NCBI GenBank assembly: GCA_022572105.1
Contig: JACZWN010000002.1
Coordinates: forward strand, 1-49,113
Direction: 5' to 3'
From: Pseudomonadota bacterium
Lineage (GTDB): Bacteria; Pseudomonadota; Alphaproteobacteria; Kiloniellales; J153
Length of the DNA: 49,113 bases
The position numbers and the translations under genes were made by a program. The notes beneath the pieces are model-generated. The model worked only from the letters and a program-made list of their open reading frames with translations. It ran no database searches and was not told the DNA's origin. Shown here piece by piece: positions 9,295-17,527 of this stretch. How positions within the stretch are numbered: the first letter of the stretch is position 1; each line of letters begins with the position of its first letter.

Positions 9295-10481
9295 CACATC
9301 ACCTCGATTTCCGCCTGCAAGGCGCCGGCCGCTTTGACCGCCTGCAGGATGGTGATCATGTCGCGCGGCCCGATCCCGAGCGCGTTCAGCCCGTTGACCA
9401 TCTCCTGCAGGCTGACCCCCTCGGGCAGGACCGCGAGCCGGCGCTGCGCATCCTCCTCGACCTCGATCGAGGTGCGCGGTACCGTCTCGGTCGTGCCGGT
9501 AGTGGAAAAGGGCGAGGGTTGACTGACCTGCGCCGTCTCCGTGATCCGGATCGTGAGATTGCCTTGCGCGATCGCCACGGTGCTGATGCGCACGTTCTCG
9601 CCCATGACGATCACGCCCGAGCGTTCGTTGATGACCACCCGGGCTACCTGATCGACCTTGACGCGCAGCTGCTCGATGTCGGTGAGCAGGGCTACGGTGT
9701 CGCCCTTGTAGCGCTCCGGGACCTTGAGCAACACCGTGCCGGGGTCGGTCGAGCGCGCCGCCGGGATCCCTAGAAAGGTATTGACCTTCTCGGCCAGGCG
9801 CCGGGCCGTGGTCAGGTCCGGGTTGCGCAGGCTGATCTTGACCGTCTTCAACTCGGCCATATCGAACGCGATCTCGCGCTCCACGATCGCGCCGTTGGGG
9901 ATGCGGCCACTGGTCGGGACGCCCCTGGTCACGCTTTGACCGTCGCCCTCGGCGCTGAAGCCGGCGACCGCGATGGATCCCTGGGCCACCGCGTAGACCT
10001 CGCCGTCGGCGGCGAGCAGCGGGCTGACCAGGAGGGTGCCGCCGAGCAGGCTGTTGGCGTTGCCGAGCGCCGAAACGCTGATGTCGATGCGGGTTCCTTG
10101 GCGGGCGAAGGCCGGCAGGTTCGCGGTCACCATGACCGCGGCGACGTTGTCGGTATCCAGGTCGTCGTCGCGCGCGTTGATGCCCAGGCGCTGCAACATG
10201 CCGATCAGGCTCTCCCGTGTGAAAGGCGCGCTCTTCAGGTCGTCGCCGGTGCCGTTGAGGCCGACCACCAGGCCGTAACCGACCAGCAGGTTGTCGCGCA
10301 TGCCCTCGAAGCTCGCGATGTCCTTGATCCGGGACTGGGCTTGGCCGGCGGCCGGCCAGGCGACGGCCAGCAGCAGCACAAGGGGTGCCAGGCGCCGAAG
10401 CGCGCCGGCGATCCGGCCGGGAAAAGCGTCGGCAAAGGCGCCAAGGAAGGCAAAAGTTGGGTTCAGCGCTCGCGCCATCAT
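9294..10481 (-). CDS. flgI: Flagellar P-ring protein FlgI
   Basis: FlgI forms the periplasmic P-ring around the rod. The mature part starts after a Sec signal (Leu-rich LAPLVLLLAVAWPAAGQAQ) with RIKDIASFEGMRDN and LVGYGLVVGLNGTGDD, the family's hallmark. The C-terminus reads VNGLNALGIGPRDMITILQA, followed by GALQAEIEVM. Start is set at the ATGATG pair at 10481 because it gives a normal length (395 residues), a plausible signal peptide and an AGGA ribosome site about 7 bases upstream. An in-frame ATG at 10682 would add 67 unlikely residues and overrun both upstream regulatory sites. First gene of the flgI-flgJ-flgN-flgK-flgL-fliW-GT41 run. Confidence 0.95.
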   Translation of the reverse strand: MMARALNPTFAFLGAFADAFPGRIAGALRRLAPLVLLLAVAWPAAGQAQSRIKDIASFEGMRDNLLVGYGLVVGLNGTGDDLKSAPFTRESLIGMLQRLGINARDDDLDTDNVAAVMVTANLPAFARQGTRIDISVSALGNANSLLGGTLLVSPLLAADGEVYAVAQGSIAVAGFSAEGDGQSVTRGVPTSGRIPNGAIVEREIAFDMAELKTVKISLRNPDLTTARRLAEKVNTFLGIPAARSTDPGTVLLKVPERYKGDTVALLTDIEQLRVKVDQVARVVINERSGVIVMGENVRISTVAIAQGNLTIRITETAQVSQPSPFSTTGTTETVPRTSIEVEEDAQRRLAVLPEGVSLQEMVNGLNALGIGPRDMITILQAVKAAGALQAEIEVM

Positions 10482-10518
10482 CCAATCCTGGTTCACACAC
10501 AACATTCCAGCCCCTGCT

Positions 10519-10535
10519 ATGCGAAACCCGTGCCA
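10519..10535 (-). promoter_or_regulatory. Sigma-54-type -24/-12 promoter for flgI
   Basis: On the minus strand the site reads TGGCACGGGTTTCGCAT: the -24 hexamer TGGCAC is perfect and GG and GC are separated by exactly 10 bases. Transcription would begin near 10509, about 28 bases before the flgI start. Sigma-54 control of class III hook/ring genes is established in Caulobacter; that this site is used is inferred. Confidence 0.65.
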
Positions 10536-10672
10536 ACTCGGGTGAGTCCTCAACGCGTTGTATTTGCTGGATAAAACGACGATCCGGCGAGCTGGGGCGG
10601 GGTGGCGGCCTTGCCCGGGGCAATTCCGAACCAGCGGCAGGCGGCAATTTTTGCCGTCCGCGAACCCGAGGT

Positions 10673-10687
10673 TTAACCGCAAATTAA
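10673..10687. promoter_or_regulatory. CtrA-type box between flgI and fliX
   Basis: The sequence TTAACCGCAAATTAA is a perfect TTAA-N7-TTAA. It lies 50 bases before the fliX start on the plus strand and about 190 bases before flgI on the other strand. CtrA controls early flagellar genes, including fliX, in Caulobacter. Confidence 0.65.
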
Positions 10688-10737
10688 CGGCGCGGGTTCA
10701 GTTTTAGGTGAGGAGCGGGAGATTCCACGGATCGAAA

Positions 10738-11157
10738 ATGAAAATCGATCGGCATTCCACAATTGGGACGCCGCCTAGCAGGCGCAACGAGCGACGCGGC
10801 TCGACCAAGTCGAATGCCTTCGCGCGGGCTCTGTCCACCGACAGCGAGGCCCCGCCGGTCTCGACCGTCAGCGGCGGCGCGGCGCTCGGTCCGGTCGACG
10901 CCTTGCTGGCGCTGCAGGAGGTATCGGAGGATCCGGGCGGCCGGAACCGCGGCCGCCGCCGCGGCGAGGAGCTCCTGGACAGCCTCGACGAACTGCACTA
11001 CGGACTGCTGGCCGGCAGCCTGTCGCTGGGCGCCATCGAGCGACTGGCGGCCATGGTGGCCGCCAAGCGCGGCCAGGTGGACGACCCCCGGCTGGCCAGG
11101 GTTCTGGACGAGATCGAGGTCAGGGCCGCCGTCGAGCTGGCGAAGCTGGGCCGCTGA
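10738..11157 (+). CDS. fliX: Flagellar assembly regulator FliX
   Basis: A 139-residue FliX-like protein. FliX is an alphaproteobacterial protein that, in Caulobacter, links completion of early flagellar structures to the sigma-54 activator FlbD. The C-terminal half (VDALLALQEV, EELLDSLDELHYGLLAGSLS, RLARVLDEIEVRAAVELAKLGR) is the conserved helical region; the N-terminal 60 residues are basic and disordered-looking. Start at MKIDRHS (10738), the usual FliX opening; an in-frame ATG ten codons upstream is less likely. Transcribed divergently from flgI with a CtrA box between. A purine-rich GTGAGGAGCGGGA lies upstream. Confidence 0.88.
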   Translation: MKIDRHSTIGTPPSRRNERRGSTKSNAFARALSTDSEAPPVSTVSGGAALGPVDALLALQEVSEDPGGRNRGRRRGEELLDSLDELHYGLLAGSLSLGAIERLAAMVAAKRGQVDDPRLARVLDEIEVRAAVELAKLGR

Positions 11158-11302
11158 GGCACGAATTTCAGCGGCTTCTTCCCTTTTCCCCTTTAGATTC
11201 AATCAAATGTGAATACGTCTGGGTGCGTTCTTCGCTTGTCCGGCGGGGCAAAATTCATATACTCCGCGGCGAAAAAAACGCTGTGCAGCGAATAGGGCGA
11301 GA

Positions 11303-11743
11303 ATGAACAAGAAGAGGAAGAGGACGCGTAAGGTGGCGGTACCCAACGGTTACCAGCCCGCGGAGGGCGAAAAATTCATGAACCCGGTCATGCGGGAATA
11401 CTTCCGGCAGAAGCTGCTGCATTGGAAGGGCGAACTCGTTCGCGAGTCGACCGAAACGATCCAGCATCTGCAAGAGGAGTTCCTTCACGAGGCGGACATA
11501 GCGGATCGAGCCTCGGCCGAGACCGACCGTTCCCTGGAACTGCGAACCCGGGATCGGGAGCGCAAACTGATCTCCAAGATCGACGCCGCGCTCAGCCGCA
11601 TCGAGGAAGGCTCCTACGGCTATTGTGACGAGACCATGGAGCCCATCAGCCTTCAGCGCCTCGAGGCGAGACCCATCGCCACGCTCTCCATCGAGGCACA
11701 GGAGCGCCACGAGCTGATGGAGCGGACCCATCGGAACGCGTAA
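11303..11743 (+). CDS. dksA: DksA/TraR-family RNA polymerase-binding factor
   Basis: A 146-residue DksA: N-terminal YFRQKLLHWKGELV coiled coil, DRASAETDRSLELRTRDRE tip, and C-terminal GSYGYCDETMEPISLQRLEA globular part with the final helix. DksA binds the polymerase secondary channel with ppGpp and, in alphaproteobacteria and enterics, affects flagellar and ribosomal promoters. Only one Cys of the classic four-Cys zinc site remains (C-X-E-T-X-E-P-I), as in many alphaproteobacterial DksA proteins, so it would be a zinc-independent form. It stands alone, followed by a terminator 88 bp after the stop. Confidence 0.92.
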   Translation: MNKKRKRTRKVAVPNGYQPAEGEKFMNPVMREYFRQKLLHWKGELVRESTETIQHLQEEFLHEADIADRASAETDRSLELRTRDRERKLISKIDAALSRIEEGSYGYCDETMEPISLQRLEARPIATLSIEAQERHELMERTHRNA

Positions 11744-11831
11744 CCACAGACTGTGTTTTCCGTGAAAAATCAATTGGTTGTACTTAGAATTTCGATCCCT
11801 TCATAAGGTTTCGCTCAGGACATGGCGAGGG

Positions 11832-11858
11832 GGCCGGGCTGGACGGCCCGGCCTTTTT
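11832..11858 (+). terminator. Rho-independent terminator after dksA
   Basis: A perfect 8-bp stem (GGCCGGGC / GCCCGGCC), 6-base loop and TTTTT tail. It would end dksA transcription with a roughly 110-base 3' untranslated region. Confidence 0.85.
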
Positions 11859-11984
11859 CACATCGCGCTCGAGATCGGGGTGACGGGGTCGAGCCCGGAT
11901 GCCTGGCCCCTTGCACGCCGCGTTAACGACCCGCGCGCCGACCCTGTCATGCTTGCCGGCTGCATCGCACACAAAAGGCAAATA

Positions 11985-12175
11985 CAAGGTGAGCTTATAA
12001 AGATAAAAGTTTATCTAAACGAGTGTATATAAAATTCAAGTCAATTATAAGGTAAATATAGAACAAGTAATATCTAAGAATATTAACAAGTTTTTAACAC
12101 TCTTAGGCAATACTCTATTTAGAGAGACAGTAAGTCCTCTGTTAATCATTCGTCGATTTCGATTGGACGGTCGCC
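11985..12175 (+). promoter_or_regulatory. AT-rich control region upstream of the RTX gene, with palindrome and CtrA-type box
   Basis: This stretch is strikingly AT-rich for a GC-rich genome. It holds a 16-base palindrome with 7-bp arms (AGATAAA-AG-TTTATCT, 12001-12016) and a perfect TTAA-N7-TTAA box (TTAACAAGTTTTTAA, 12083-12097), 78 bases before the start of the RTX gene. Part of the TTAA signal could be chance given the composition. No gene is visible from 11859 to 12175. Confidence 0.55.
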
Positions 12176-13681
12176 ATGGTCGAGGTTTCGGAAAGCGAAC
12201 TGGGCACCGCTCTGGAGCCGCCGGTCGACGCCCCCGGGGGCTCCGCCAGCGAAGACGCAGCGGTTTTCGCCCGCGTGGCTCGGCCGGAACCCGGCGAGAC
12301 GTTGGTGGTGCCGGCGGAAGCCGGCCTGCTGCTGGTGGTCGAGTTCAATCCCGCCAACGCCGGGTTCGCCGTCGAGGGCGACGATTTCGTGCTGACCCTC
12401 GAGGACGGCGCCCGGGTCGTGTTCGAGGGCTTGGTCTCGGCCGCCCAGGGCGAGGACGCGCCCACGGTTCGGATCGCCGGCATCGATATCGGGGCCGATG
12501 TCCTGATCGATCAGGCCCTGGCTGTTGCCGGCGCCGACGAGCCCATCGAGACCGCGGCCGGCGAGGATGGCGAGGACGAGGGTGTCGCCGGCGGCGGCGG
12601 ATCGGAGTATGTCGACTCATTCGGCGACCTGATCGCCGGCCTGATCGCGCAGGGCGTCATCGGCGAGACCGAACTGGGCTTCGGGCTGATCGGAAGCGGC
12701 GGCACGGAGCTTCCGGTCGACGCGGAGTTTCTGTTCGAGGGCTTTCTCCCAAGCGGCGGCGGCTTCTCGACCCTCGATTTCGGCTCGCCCGGCGTGCTGT
12801 CGCCGGTGGATTCGGGGCCGAGCGAATCCGGCGGCGCCCTGGCCCCGCTCGTCGTTGACCCTATCAACATCATCACCAACGAGGCGACCGGGAACCTGCA
12901 GATCCCGGACGAGCTGATCCTCTATCTGGCCGCGGACGATCAGGACGTTAGCCTGAGCATGGCCGGGCCAGCCTACGACGGCGGGGTCGATAACGCCTAC
13001 ATCTGGGCCGCCGGCACCCTGGCGCTTAGCGGTTCCGATCCCGCCAACACCTGGGCCAACCACGTCAACGATCACGTCAACTACCATATCGGCAACGGCA
13101 ACCCGACCTACGAGGGCAGCTTCACCTACGAGGTTGCCAACGGGCAAGGCGCCACGGGTTACGGCGCGATCCACGTCGAGAACTTCGAGACCGCCCAGTC
13201 GCGCGGCTACTGGGCGCTGACGGGGACCGACGACGACGAGGTGCTGCTCGGTCTCGACGGTCGCAACCAGATCGACGGCGGCGGCGGCAACGACATCATC
13301 CACGGCGGCCACGATAACAGCGGCGACATCCTGATCGGCGGCGCCGGCGACGACGTGATCTTCGGGGGCTCGGGCAACGACGACCTGCGAGGCGGCACGG
13401 GCGACGACACCTTCCTGATGAGCGCCGGCTTCGGCCGCGACGACGTGGACGGCGGCGACGGCACGGACATCATCTCGCTCGACAGCGTCCTGACGTCCGC
13501 CGACCTGGGCGACACGAACGACCTAAGCGCATGGCTTACCGCCGACCAGGGCTACACTCACGTTACCGCCGACAACACGATCACCTTCAGCGCCTCCGCC
13601 AGCGGCACCATCGACCTGGGCGGCGGCAACGAGATCACCTTCCTGAACATCGAGCAGATCGTCTACACGGATATTATTTGA
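12176..13681 (+). CDS. RTX-type calcium-binding secreted protein
   Basis: A 501-residue acidic protein (very many Asp/Glu/Gly, few Lys, no Cys seen) with hemolysin-type nonapeptide repeats at about residues 350-425, e.g. GGGGNDIIHGG, GGAGDDVIFGG, GSGNDDLRGGTGDDTF, which bind calcium after export. There is no N-terminal Sec signal. The C-terminus (LNIEQIVYTDII) resembles a type I secretion signal, so export by an ABC/MFP/TolC system is inferred; no such transporter is in the window. The N-terminal 120 residues look like a small beta domain repeated in other RTX proteins; the exact function is unknown. It is isolated, with its own AT-rich promoter region and its own terminator. It could be a surface/matrix protein related to motility or attachment, but the sequence does not show which. 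Confidence 0.8.
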   Translation: MVEVSESELGTALEPPVDAPGGSASEDAAVFARVARPEPGETLVVPAEAGLLLVVEFNPANAGFAVEGDDFVLTLEDGARVVFEGLVSAAQGEDAPTVRIAGIDIGADVLIDQALAVAGADEPIETAAGEDGEDEGVAGGGGSEYVDSFGDLIAGLIAQGVIGETELGFGLIGSGGTELPVDAEFLFEGFLPSGGGFSTLDFGSPGVLSPVDSGPSESGGALAPLVVDPINIITNEATGNLQIPDELILYLAADDQDVSLSMAGPAYDGGVDNAYIWAAGTLALSGSDPANTWANHVNDHVNYHIGNGNPTYEGSFTYEVANGQGATGYGAIHVENFETAQSRGYWALTGTDDDEVLLGLDGRNQIDGGGGNDIIHGGHDNSGDILIGGAGDDVIFGGSGNDDLRGGTGDDTFLMSAGFGRDDVDGGDGTDIISLDSVLTSADLGDTNDLSAWLTADQGYTHVTADNTITFSASASGTIDLGGGNEITFLNIEQIVYTDII

Positions 13682-13701
13682 CCGGGGTTCAATCGACGGT
13701 C

Positions 13702-13743
13702 AGCGGCCCGGAACCCCGCCCATGGGGTCCCGGGCCGCTTTTT
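13702..13743 (+). terminator. Rho-independent terminator after the RTX gene
   Basis: A long hairpin with outer arms AGCGGCCCGG / CCGGGCCGCT, inner ACCCC / GGGGT pairs and a T5 tail. It separates the RTX gene from flgH, which converges on it from the other strand. Confidence 0.88.
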
Positions 13744-13810
13744 CGTGGCGCCGGTTTTGTTGTCCGGCCGCCGGTCCCGAGGCGGGATCGGTCGGTGTGC
13801 AGGACCCCGT

Positions 13811-14656
13811 CTAGAAGGGCCAGATGATGTCGTAGATCTGCTGGCCGTAACGCGGCTGTTGCACGTCGCTGATTTGGCCGCGGCCGCCATAGACGATGCG
13901 CGCCTCGGCGATCTGGTCGTAATTGATCGTGTTGGTCGAGGTGATGTCCTCGGGTCGGATCAGGCCGGCGACCTGCAGTTCGCGGACCTCGAAGTTGACC
14001 CGGATCTCCTGGCGCCCGGCGATCACCAGGTTGCCGTTAGGCAGCACCTGGGTGACCAGCGCCGCGATCCGCAGGTTGATCGTTTCACCGCGGTTCACGC
14101 TGCCGGCGCCCTCAGTTTTGGAGGAGCTGTCGAGGTTGATCAGGCTGGTGGGGCTGATCGCGCTCGGCAAAACCTGGGCCAGGCTCGCCTCGAAGCCGAG
14201 GATCGAGGCTGCCGAGGCGTCCTCGCCGGCAGTCCGGCTGCGTTTCGTGGAATTGGAGATCGATGCGTCGTCCTCGATCTCGATGACGACGGTCAGGATA
14301 TCGCCGACCTCGCTGGCGCGCTGATCCTTGAGGAAGGCGCGCGAGCCCGGCCGCCACAGCGAGTTGGGCTTGCGCTCCACGACCAGGGGCGGGGGCATGG
14401 GCATGGCGATCGGCTGGTTGCCGTGCAGGACCGCCGGGTTCTGGATCGCGGTGAGCGGCGGCGCCTCGCCGACCTGCGACAGGCGGGTCAGCGCGTTGCA
14501 GGCGCCCAGCGTGAGCGCCAGAACCGCGATCGTCGCGGTCTTGGTCAGACGTGTCTTGGTCAGACGTGTCTTGGTTAGACGCGTCTTGGTCGGGCGGGTC
14601 CGGCCGGGCGCCGCGGCCGCCGGCCCGGTCGGAAGGGCTGTGTCGAGCTGGTTCAT
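13811..14656 (-). CDS. flgH: Flagellar L-ring lipoprotein FlgH
   Basis: FlgH forms the outer-membrane L-ring. The lipobox LGAC (Cys about residue 53) follows the hydrophobic TIAVLALTL, giving a lipoprotein. The mature part has the family's NSLWRPGSRAFLKDQRA, the EVGDILTVVIEI core and the VLPNGNLVIAGRQEIRVN / VAGLIRPEDI segments, and ends QQIYDIIWPF. Unusual is the long basic segment before the signal core: 40 residues containing four copies of a TKTRL-type pentapeptide encoded by a 15-bp tandem repeat. The start is supported by AGGAG eight bases upstream. Last gene of flgF-flgG-flgA-flgH; it follows flgA by 11 bp. Confidence 0.94.
   Translation of the reverse strand: MNQLDTALPTGPAAAAPGRTRPTKTRLTKTRLTKTRLTKTATIAVLALTLGACNALTRLSQVGEAPPLTAIQNPAVLHGNQPIAMPMPPPLVVERKPNSLWRPGSRAFLKDQRASEVGDILTVVIEIEDDASISNSTKRSRTAGEDASAASILGFEASLAQVLPSAISPTSLINLDSSSKTEGAGSVNRGETINLRIAALVTQVLPNGNLVIAGRQEIRVNFEVRELQVAGLIRPEDITSTNTINYDQIAEARIVYGGRGQISDVQQPRYGQQIYDIIWPF
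14539..14598. repeat. 15-bp tandem repeat inside flgH
   Basis: Four 15-base units, the first two identical (GTCTTGGTCAGACGT) and the next two diverging. They encode the TKTRL repeats in the leader of FlgH. The length is a multiple of three, so copy-number change would keep the frame. Confidence 0.9.
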
Positions 14657-14667
14657 CTATGCCACTC

Positions 14668-15627
14668 CTATTCGGCGGCGCTCAGCCCGCCCGGGATCAC
14701 CTCGACGGCACCCGAATTGGTCACGCTGGCGCTGATTATTTTGCTGGTTTGCGTGTTCATGACCCGAATCACGTTGCCCATGGCGCCCGGCTCCATGGCC
14801 CGGCCCTGGACGGTCAGGATCATGCGCGCCGTCTGCAGCCTGATGGTCACCAAGCTGTTCCTGGGGACCAGAATGGGCTCGCGCAGGTCGTTGCTGAGCA
14901 CCGCTTCACCGGCGCGGATCGGCCGGCGCGGGCTCTTGCCCACGAGGTTGGCCACGTCGCGCACCGCGTTTCGGGCGATTCGGTCGGCGCGCAGGCTGAG
15001 CCATTCGATGTCGCGCTCGTGGATCACGTCGCCGGGTACCATGCGCCGGCGCAGCGCCGGAACCTCGATCATCTCGATGGCGCGTCCGGTCAACGTTGCC
15101 CGTGCCAGCGGTGTCCCTTCCGCTGGCGCGACGAGGTGGGCCGTAAAACGGCCGGTCTCCGGGTTGTGCGAGAGGCCGGTGACCAGGAGCGTCGGCGCTA
15201 CATCGGACGGCAGGTACAGCCGCATGGCGGGATTGTCGAGCACCAGCGAAATCCGCCCCCCAACGCCGCGCTGCCTAAGCGCATCGAGCGCCGCGCCCTC
15301 GAGCTGCCGGGTCTCGATCACGACGCTGGCGCGTTCGATGACCGCCCCGTCGAGCCGCGAGCTCGGGCGCCAGGGCACGCCGTAGGCCTGGGCCACGGCG
15401 GCGAGCCAGCGCGCATCGACCGGGACGCGCTTGCCGGGGGCCGGCGCGCGCGCGACCGGGATCGCATCCTTCTCGCCCAAACCCTCGAAGAGATCGCCAA
15501 GGTGTAAAACCGGCCCTTCGACGACGACCTTGGTCTTCAGGAGCACCAGCCCTTGGGGCTGCGACCCGGCCGCGGCACTCGAGACGACGAGCAGGGTCAA
15601 TACGAAGGCAGCGAACAAACGGCGCAT
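14668..15627 (-). CDS. flgA: Flagellar P-ring assembly chaperone FlgA
   Basis: A 319-residue periplasmic chaperone for P-ring assembly. The Sec signal is MRRLFAAFVLTLLVVSSAAA. The C-terminal SAF-type region is clear: ALRRRMVPGDVIHERDIEWL, the GKSPRRPIRAGEAV motif, and the NSLVTIRLQTARMILTVQGRA beta segments. GGGAGG lies just upstream of the start at 15627. It lies 16 bp after flgG and 11 bp before flgH, as in other alphaproteobacteria. Confidence 0.94.
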   Translation of the reverse strand: MRRLFAAFVLTLLVVSSAAAGSQPQGLVLLKTKVVVEGPVLHLGDLFEGLGEKDAIPVARAPAPGKRVPVDARWLAAVAQAYGVPWRPSSRLDGAVIERASVVIETRQLEGAALDALRQRGVGGRISLVLDNPAMRLYLPSDVAPTLLVTGLSHNPETGRFTAHLVAPAEGTPLARATLTGRAIEMIEVPALRRRMVPGDVIHERDIEWLSLRADRIARNAVRDVANLVGKSPRRPIRAGEAVLSNDLREPILVPRNSLVTIRLQTARMILTVQGRAMEPGAMGNVIRVMNTQTSKIISASVTNSGAVEVIPGGLSAAE

Positions 15628-15643
15628 GGCGCACCCTCCCTAA

Positions 15644-16429
15644 TCAGCGGAGCTGGACGACGCTCGAGAGCATCTCGTCGGCGGCCTGAATCACCCGCGA
15701 GTTCATCTCGTAGGCCCGCTGGGCGGTAATCAGGTTGGTGATCTCGGCGACCACGTTGACGTTGGAGGTCTCGAGCGCGCCCTGCTGGATTTTGCCGAAA
15801 CCGGGCGCACCAGGGGTTCCGATGGTGGCCAGACCGGAGGCCGTGGTCTCGAGGAACAGGTTGTCGCCGAGCGCCTGCAGGCCCGCTTCGTTCGGGAAGT
15901 TGGCGAGCTGGAGCTGCCCGACGTTTAGCGGCGCGGTCTGGCCCTCGATCGTGGCGAAGACCTGGCCCTGGGCGTTGATGGTGATGTCGACGGCATTGCT
16001 CGGGATCGTAACTCCCGGCTTTACCACATAGCCATTGGCGGTCACCAGGTCGCCGGCCGGGCTGAGCCCAAAGGCGCCGCTGCGCGTATAACCGGTCTGT
16101 GTACCGGGCAATTCCACCACGAATAAACCCTTGCCGTTGATCGCCACGTCCAGGTTGTTGTCGGTGATGACCAGGGCGCCCTGCTCGGTGATGCGGTAGA
16201 CCGCCGCCGGCTTGACGCCGAGACCGATCTGAATGCCCGAGGGCACCACGGTGCCGGTATCCGAGGAATTGGTGCCGGCGCGCAGCAGGTCCTGGTAGAG
16301 CAGGTCGTGGAACTCCGCCCGCTGACGCTTGAAACCGGTGGTGTTGATGTTGGCGATGTTGTTGGCGATCACCTCGACGTTGAGTTGTTGGGCCAACATT
16401 CCCGTCGCGGCGATACTGAGCGAACGCAT
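15644..16429 (-). CDS. flgG: Flagellar distal rod protein FlgG
   Basis: A 261-residue protein, the exact usual FlgG length. The N-terminus MRSLSIAATGMLAQQLNVEV followed by NNIANINTTGFKRQRAEF is the rod/hook signature, and the C-terminus ETSNVNVVAEITNLITAQRA with AYEMNSRVIQAADEM is the matching domain. It forms the distal rod crossing the periplasm. AGGA lies ten bases before the start. It lies 45 bp downstream of flgF on the same strand. Confidence 0.97.
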   Translation of the reverse strand: MRSLSIAATGMLAQQLNVEVIANNIANINTTGFKRQRAEFHDLLYQDLLRAGTNSSDTGTVVPSGIQIGLGVKPAAVYRITEQGALVITDNNLDVAINGKGLFVVELPGTQTGYTRSGAFGLSPAGDLVTANGYVVKPGVTIPSNAVDITINAQGQVFATIEGQTAPLNVGQLQLANFPNEAGLQALGDNLFLETTASGLATIGTPGAPGFGKIQQGALETSNVNVVAEITNLITAQRAYEMNSRVIQAADEMLSSVVQLR

Positions 16430-16474
16430 TGCGGTAATCCTTTCCTCTTCTTGTCCCTTACGCCTTCCAAATCC

Positions 16475-17200
16475 CTACGCTGGGGCCGTCAGGGCCTCGA
16501 TGGCATCGAGAATTCGCTGGTGCTCCGTGTCGGCCAGCTTGGCCGCGGCCTGATAGGCGCGAACCGTGTCGATCATCCGGGTCATTTCGACCACACCCTT
16601 GACGTTGGAGCTCTCGACCATGCCCTGAAGAATCTCGGAGTCGTTCGTGGGTTGGGGCGTCTGGTCCTTGGCGTCGTACAGGCCGCTGCCCACTTTGCTC
16701 AGCGCCTGCGGGTCATCGAATCGGACGAGCTTGATCCGACCGATCTCGTTGGTGTCGGCGGAAATGGTTCCATCGCGCGTGATGGTGATGGTGCTGGCGG
16801 CCAGCGGGATCGCGATCGGCGCGCCGCCGCTGTTGAGCACCGGATGGCCTTCCGTGGTCACGATCTTGCCGAGCGCGTCGAGCTGAAAGACGCCGTGGCG
16901 CGTGTAGCGCGGACCGTCCGGCGTGTCGACCACGAAATAGCCGTCGCCGTGGATGGCCATGTCGAGCGAGCTGTTGGTTCCCACAAACGGCCCTTCGCTG
17001 AGGTCACGCACGAAGCCGACGTCGTGGACGATGCTGAGGAAATCGCCGGTGAGCGGATCCGTCTCGATGATCTCGGTGAAGATCAAGTTCTCGGCCTTGA
17101 ACCCGGCGGTCTGGAGGTTGGCCAGATTCGTCGCGATCACGTCCATCTGGCGGTCGAGCACCGATTGACGGGCCAAGGCGATGATAAGAGAGTTTTCCAT
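16475..17200 (-). CDS. flgF: Flagellar proximal rod protein FlgF
   Basis: A 241-residue FlgF. Start at 17200 (MENSLIIALARQSVLDRQMD) because this is the family's N-terminal helix. Upstream in-frame codons include a Arg/Asp-rich segment made by an 11-bp repeat and are not plausible protein. Family motifs: ATNLANLQTAGFKAENLIF, DGYFVVDTPDGPRYTRHG and the C-terminal VVEMTRMIDTVRAYQAAAK. First gene of the flgF-flgG-flgA-flgH operon. Confidence 0.95.
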   Translation of the reverse strand: MENSLIIALARQSVLDRQMDVIATNLANLQTAGFKAENLIFTEIIETDPLTGDFLSIVHDVGFVRDLSEGPFVGTNSSLDMAIHGDGYFVVDTPDGPRYTRHGVFQLDALGKIVTTEGHPVLNSGGAPIAIPLAASTITITRDGTISADTNEIGRIKLVRFDDPQALSKVGSGLYDAKDQTPQPTNDSEILQGMVESSNVKGVVEMTRMIDTVRAYQAAAKLADTEHQRILDAIEALTAPA

Positions 17201-17231
17201 AGACTGTCCGCGTGATGTTGCGCTGTTCCGT

Positions 17232-17263
17232 GTCTCGATCGCGTCTCGATCGCGTCTCGATCG
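17232..17263. repeat. 11-bp direct repeat upstream of flgF
   Basis: Three consecutive copies of GTCTCGATCGC (the last lacks one base). They lie 32-63 bases before the flgF start, in the probable 5' untranslated region. Confidence 0.85.
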
Positions 17264-17300
17264 TCTCTCGGGTCGCCGGCAATGAGCGGCGCGATGTCTC

Positions 17301-17317
17301 TTGCATGACTCGTGCCA
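17301..17317 (-). promoter_or_regulatory. Sigma-54-type -24/-12 promoter for flgF operon
   Basis: On the minus strand the sequence reads TGGCACGAGTCATGCAA: perfect TGGCAC at -24, with GG-N10-GC spacing. Transcription would start near 17290, giving a leader of about 90 bases that contains the 11-bp repeats. The rest of the divergent flgF-fliL region (17201-17527) holds a TTAACCAG half-site at 17464-17471 on the fliL side but no complete CtrA box. Confidence 0.65.
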
Positions 17318-17527
17318 CCTGGAAAGTCGTTGAAAAGCAAATGCTTGGGACGCCACCTCGCCTTGGTCAGGGGAATGCGGTGGGGAATTTTGGGCAGAGC
17401 TTGCCGGGCAGTTCTTGCCGTCGGCCGCGGCGCGCCGTCCGCACGCCGGACTTCAACCAGTTCTTAACCAGGCTCGCTTAGGATGGTTCTCAGATAAGCC
17501 TTTGTAAAACTAACGAGTCCCACGGGG

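Noticed and set aside
10684..11202. A 172-codon minus-strand frame over fliX
   Set aside because: FliX is clear on the other strand with a CtrA box and proper start.
17346..17364. A possible -24/-12 element toward fliL (TGGGACGCCACCTCGCC)
   Set aside because: GG-N10-GC spacing fits, but the hexamer is not TGGCAC and the -12 side is poor; likely chance in GC-rich DNA.
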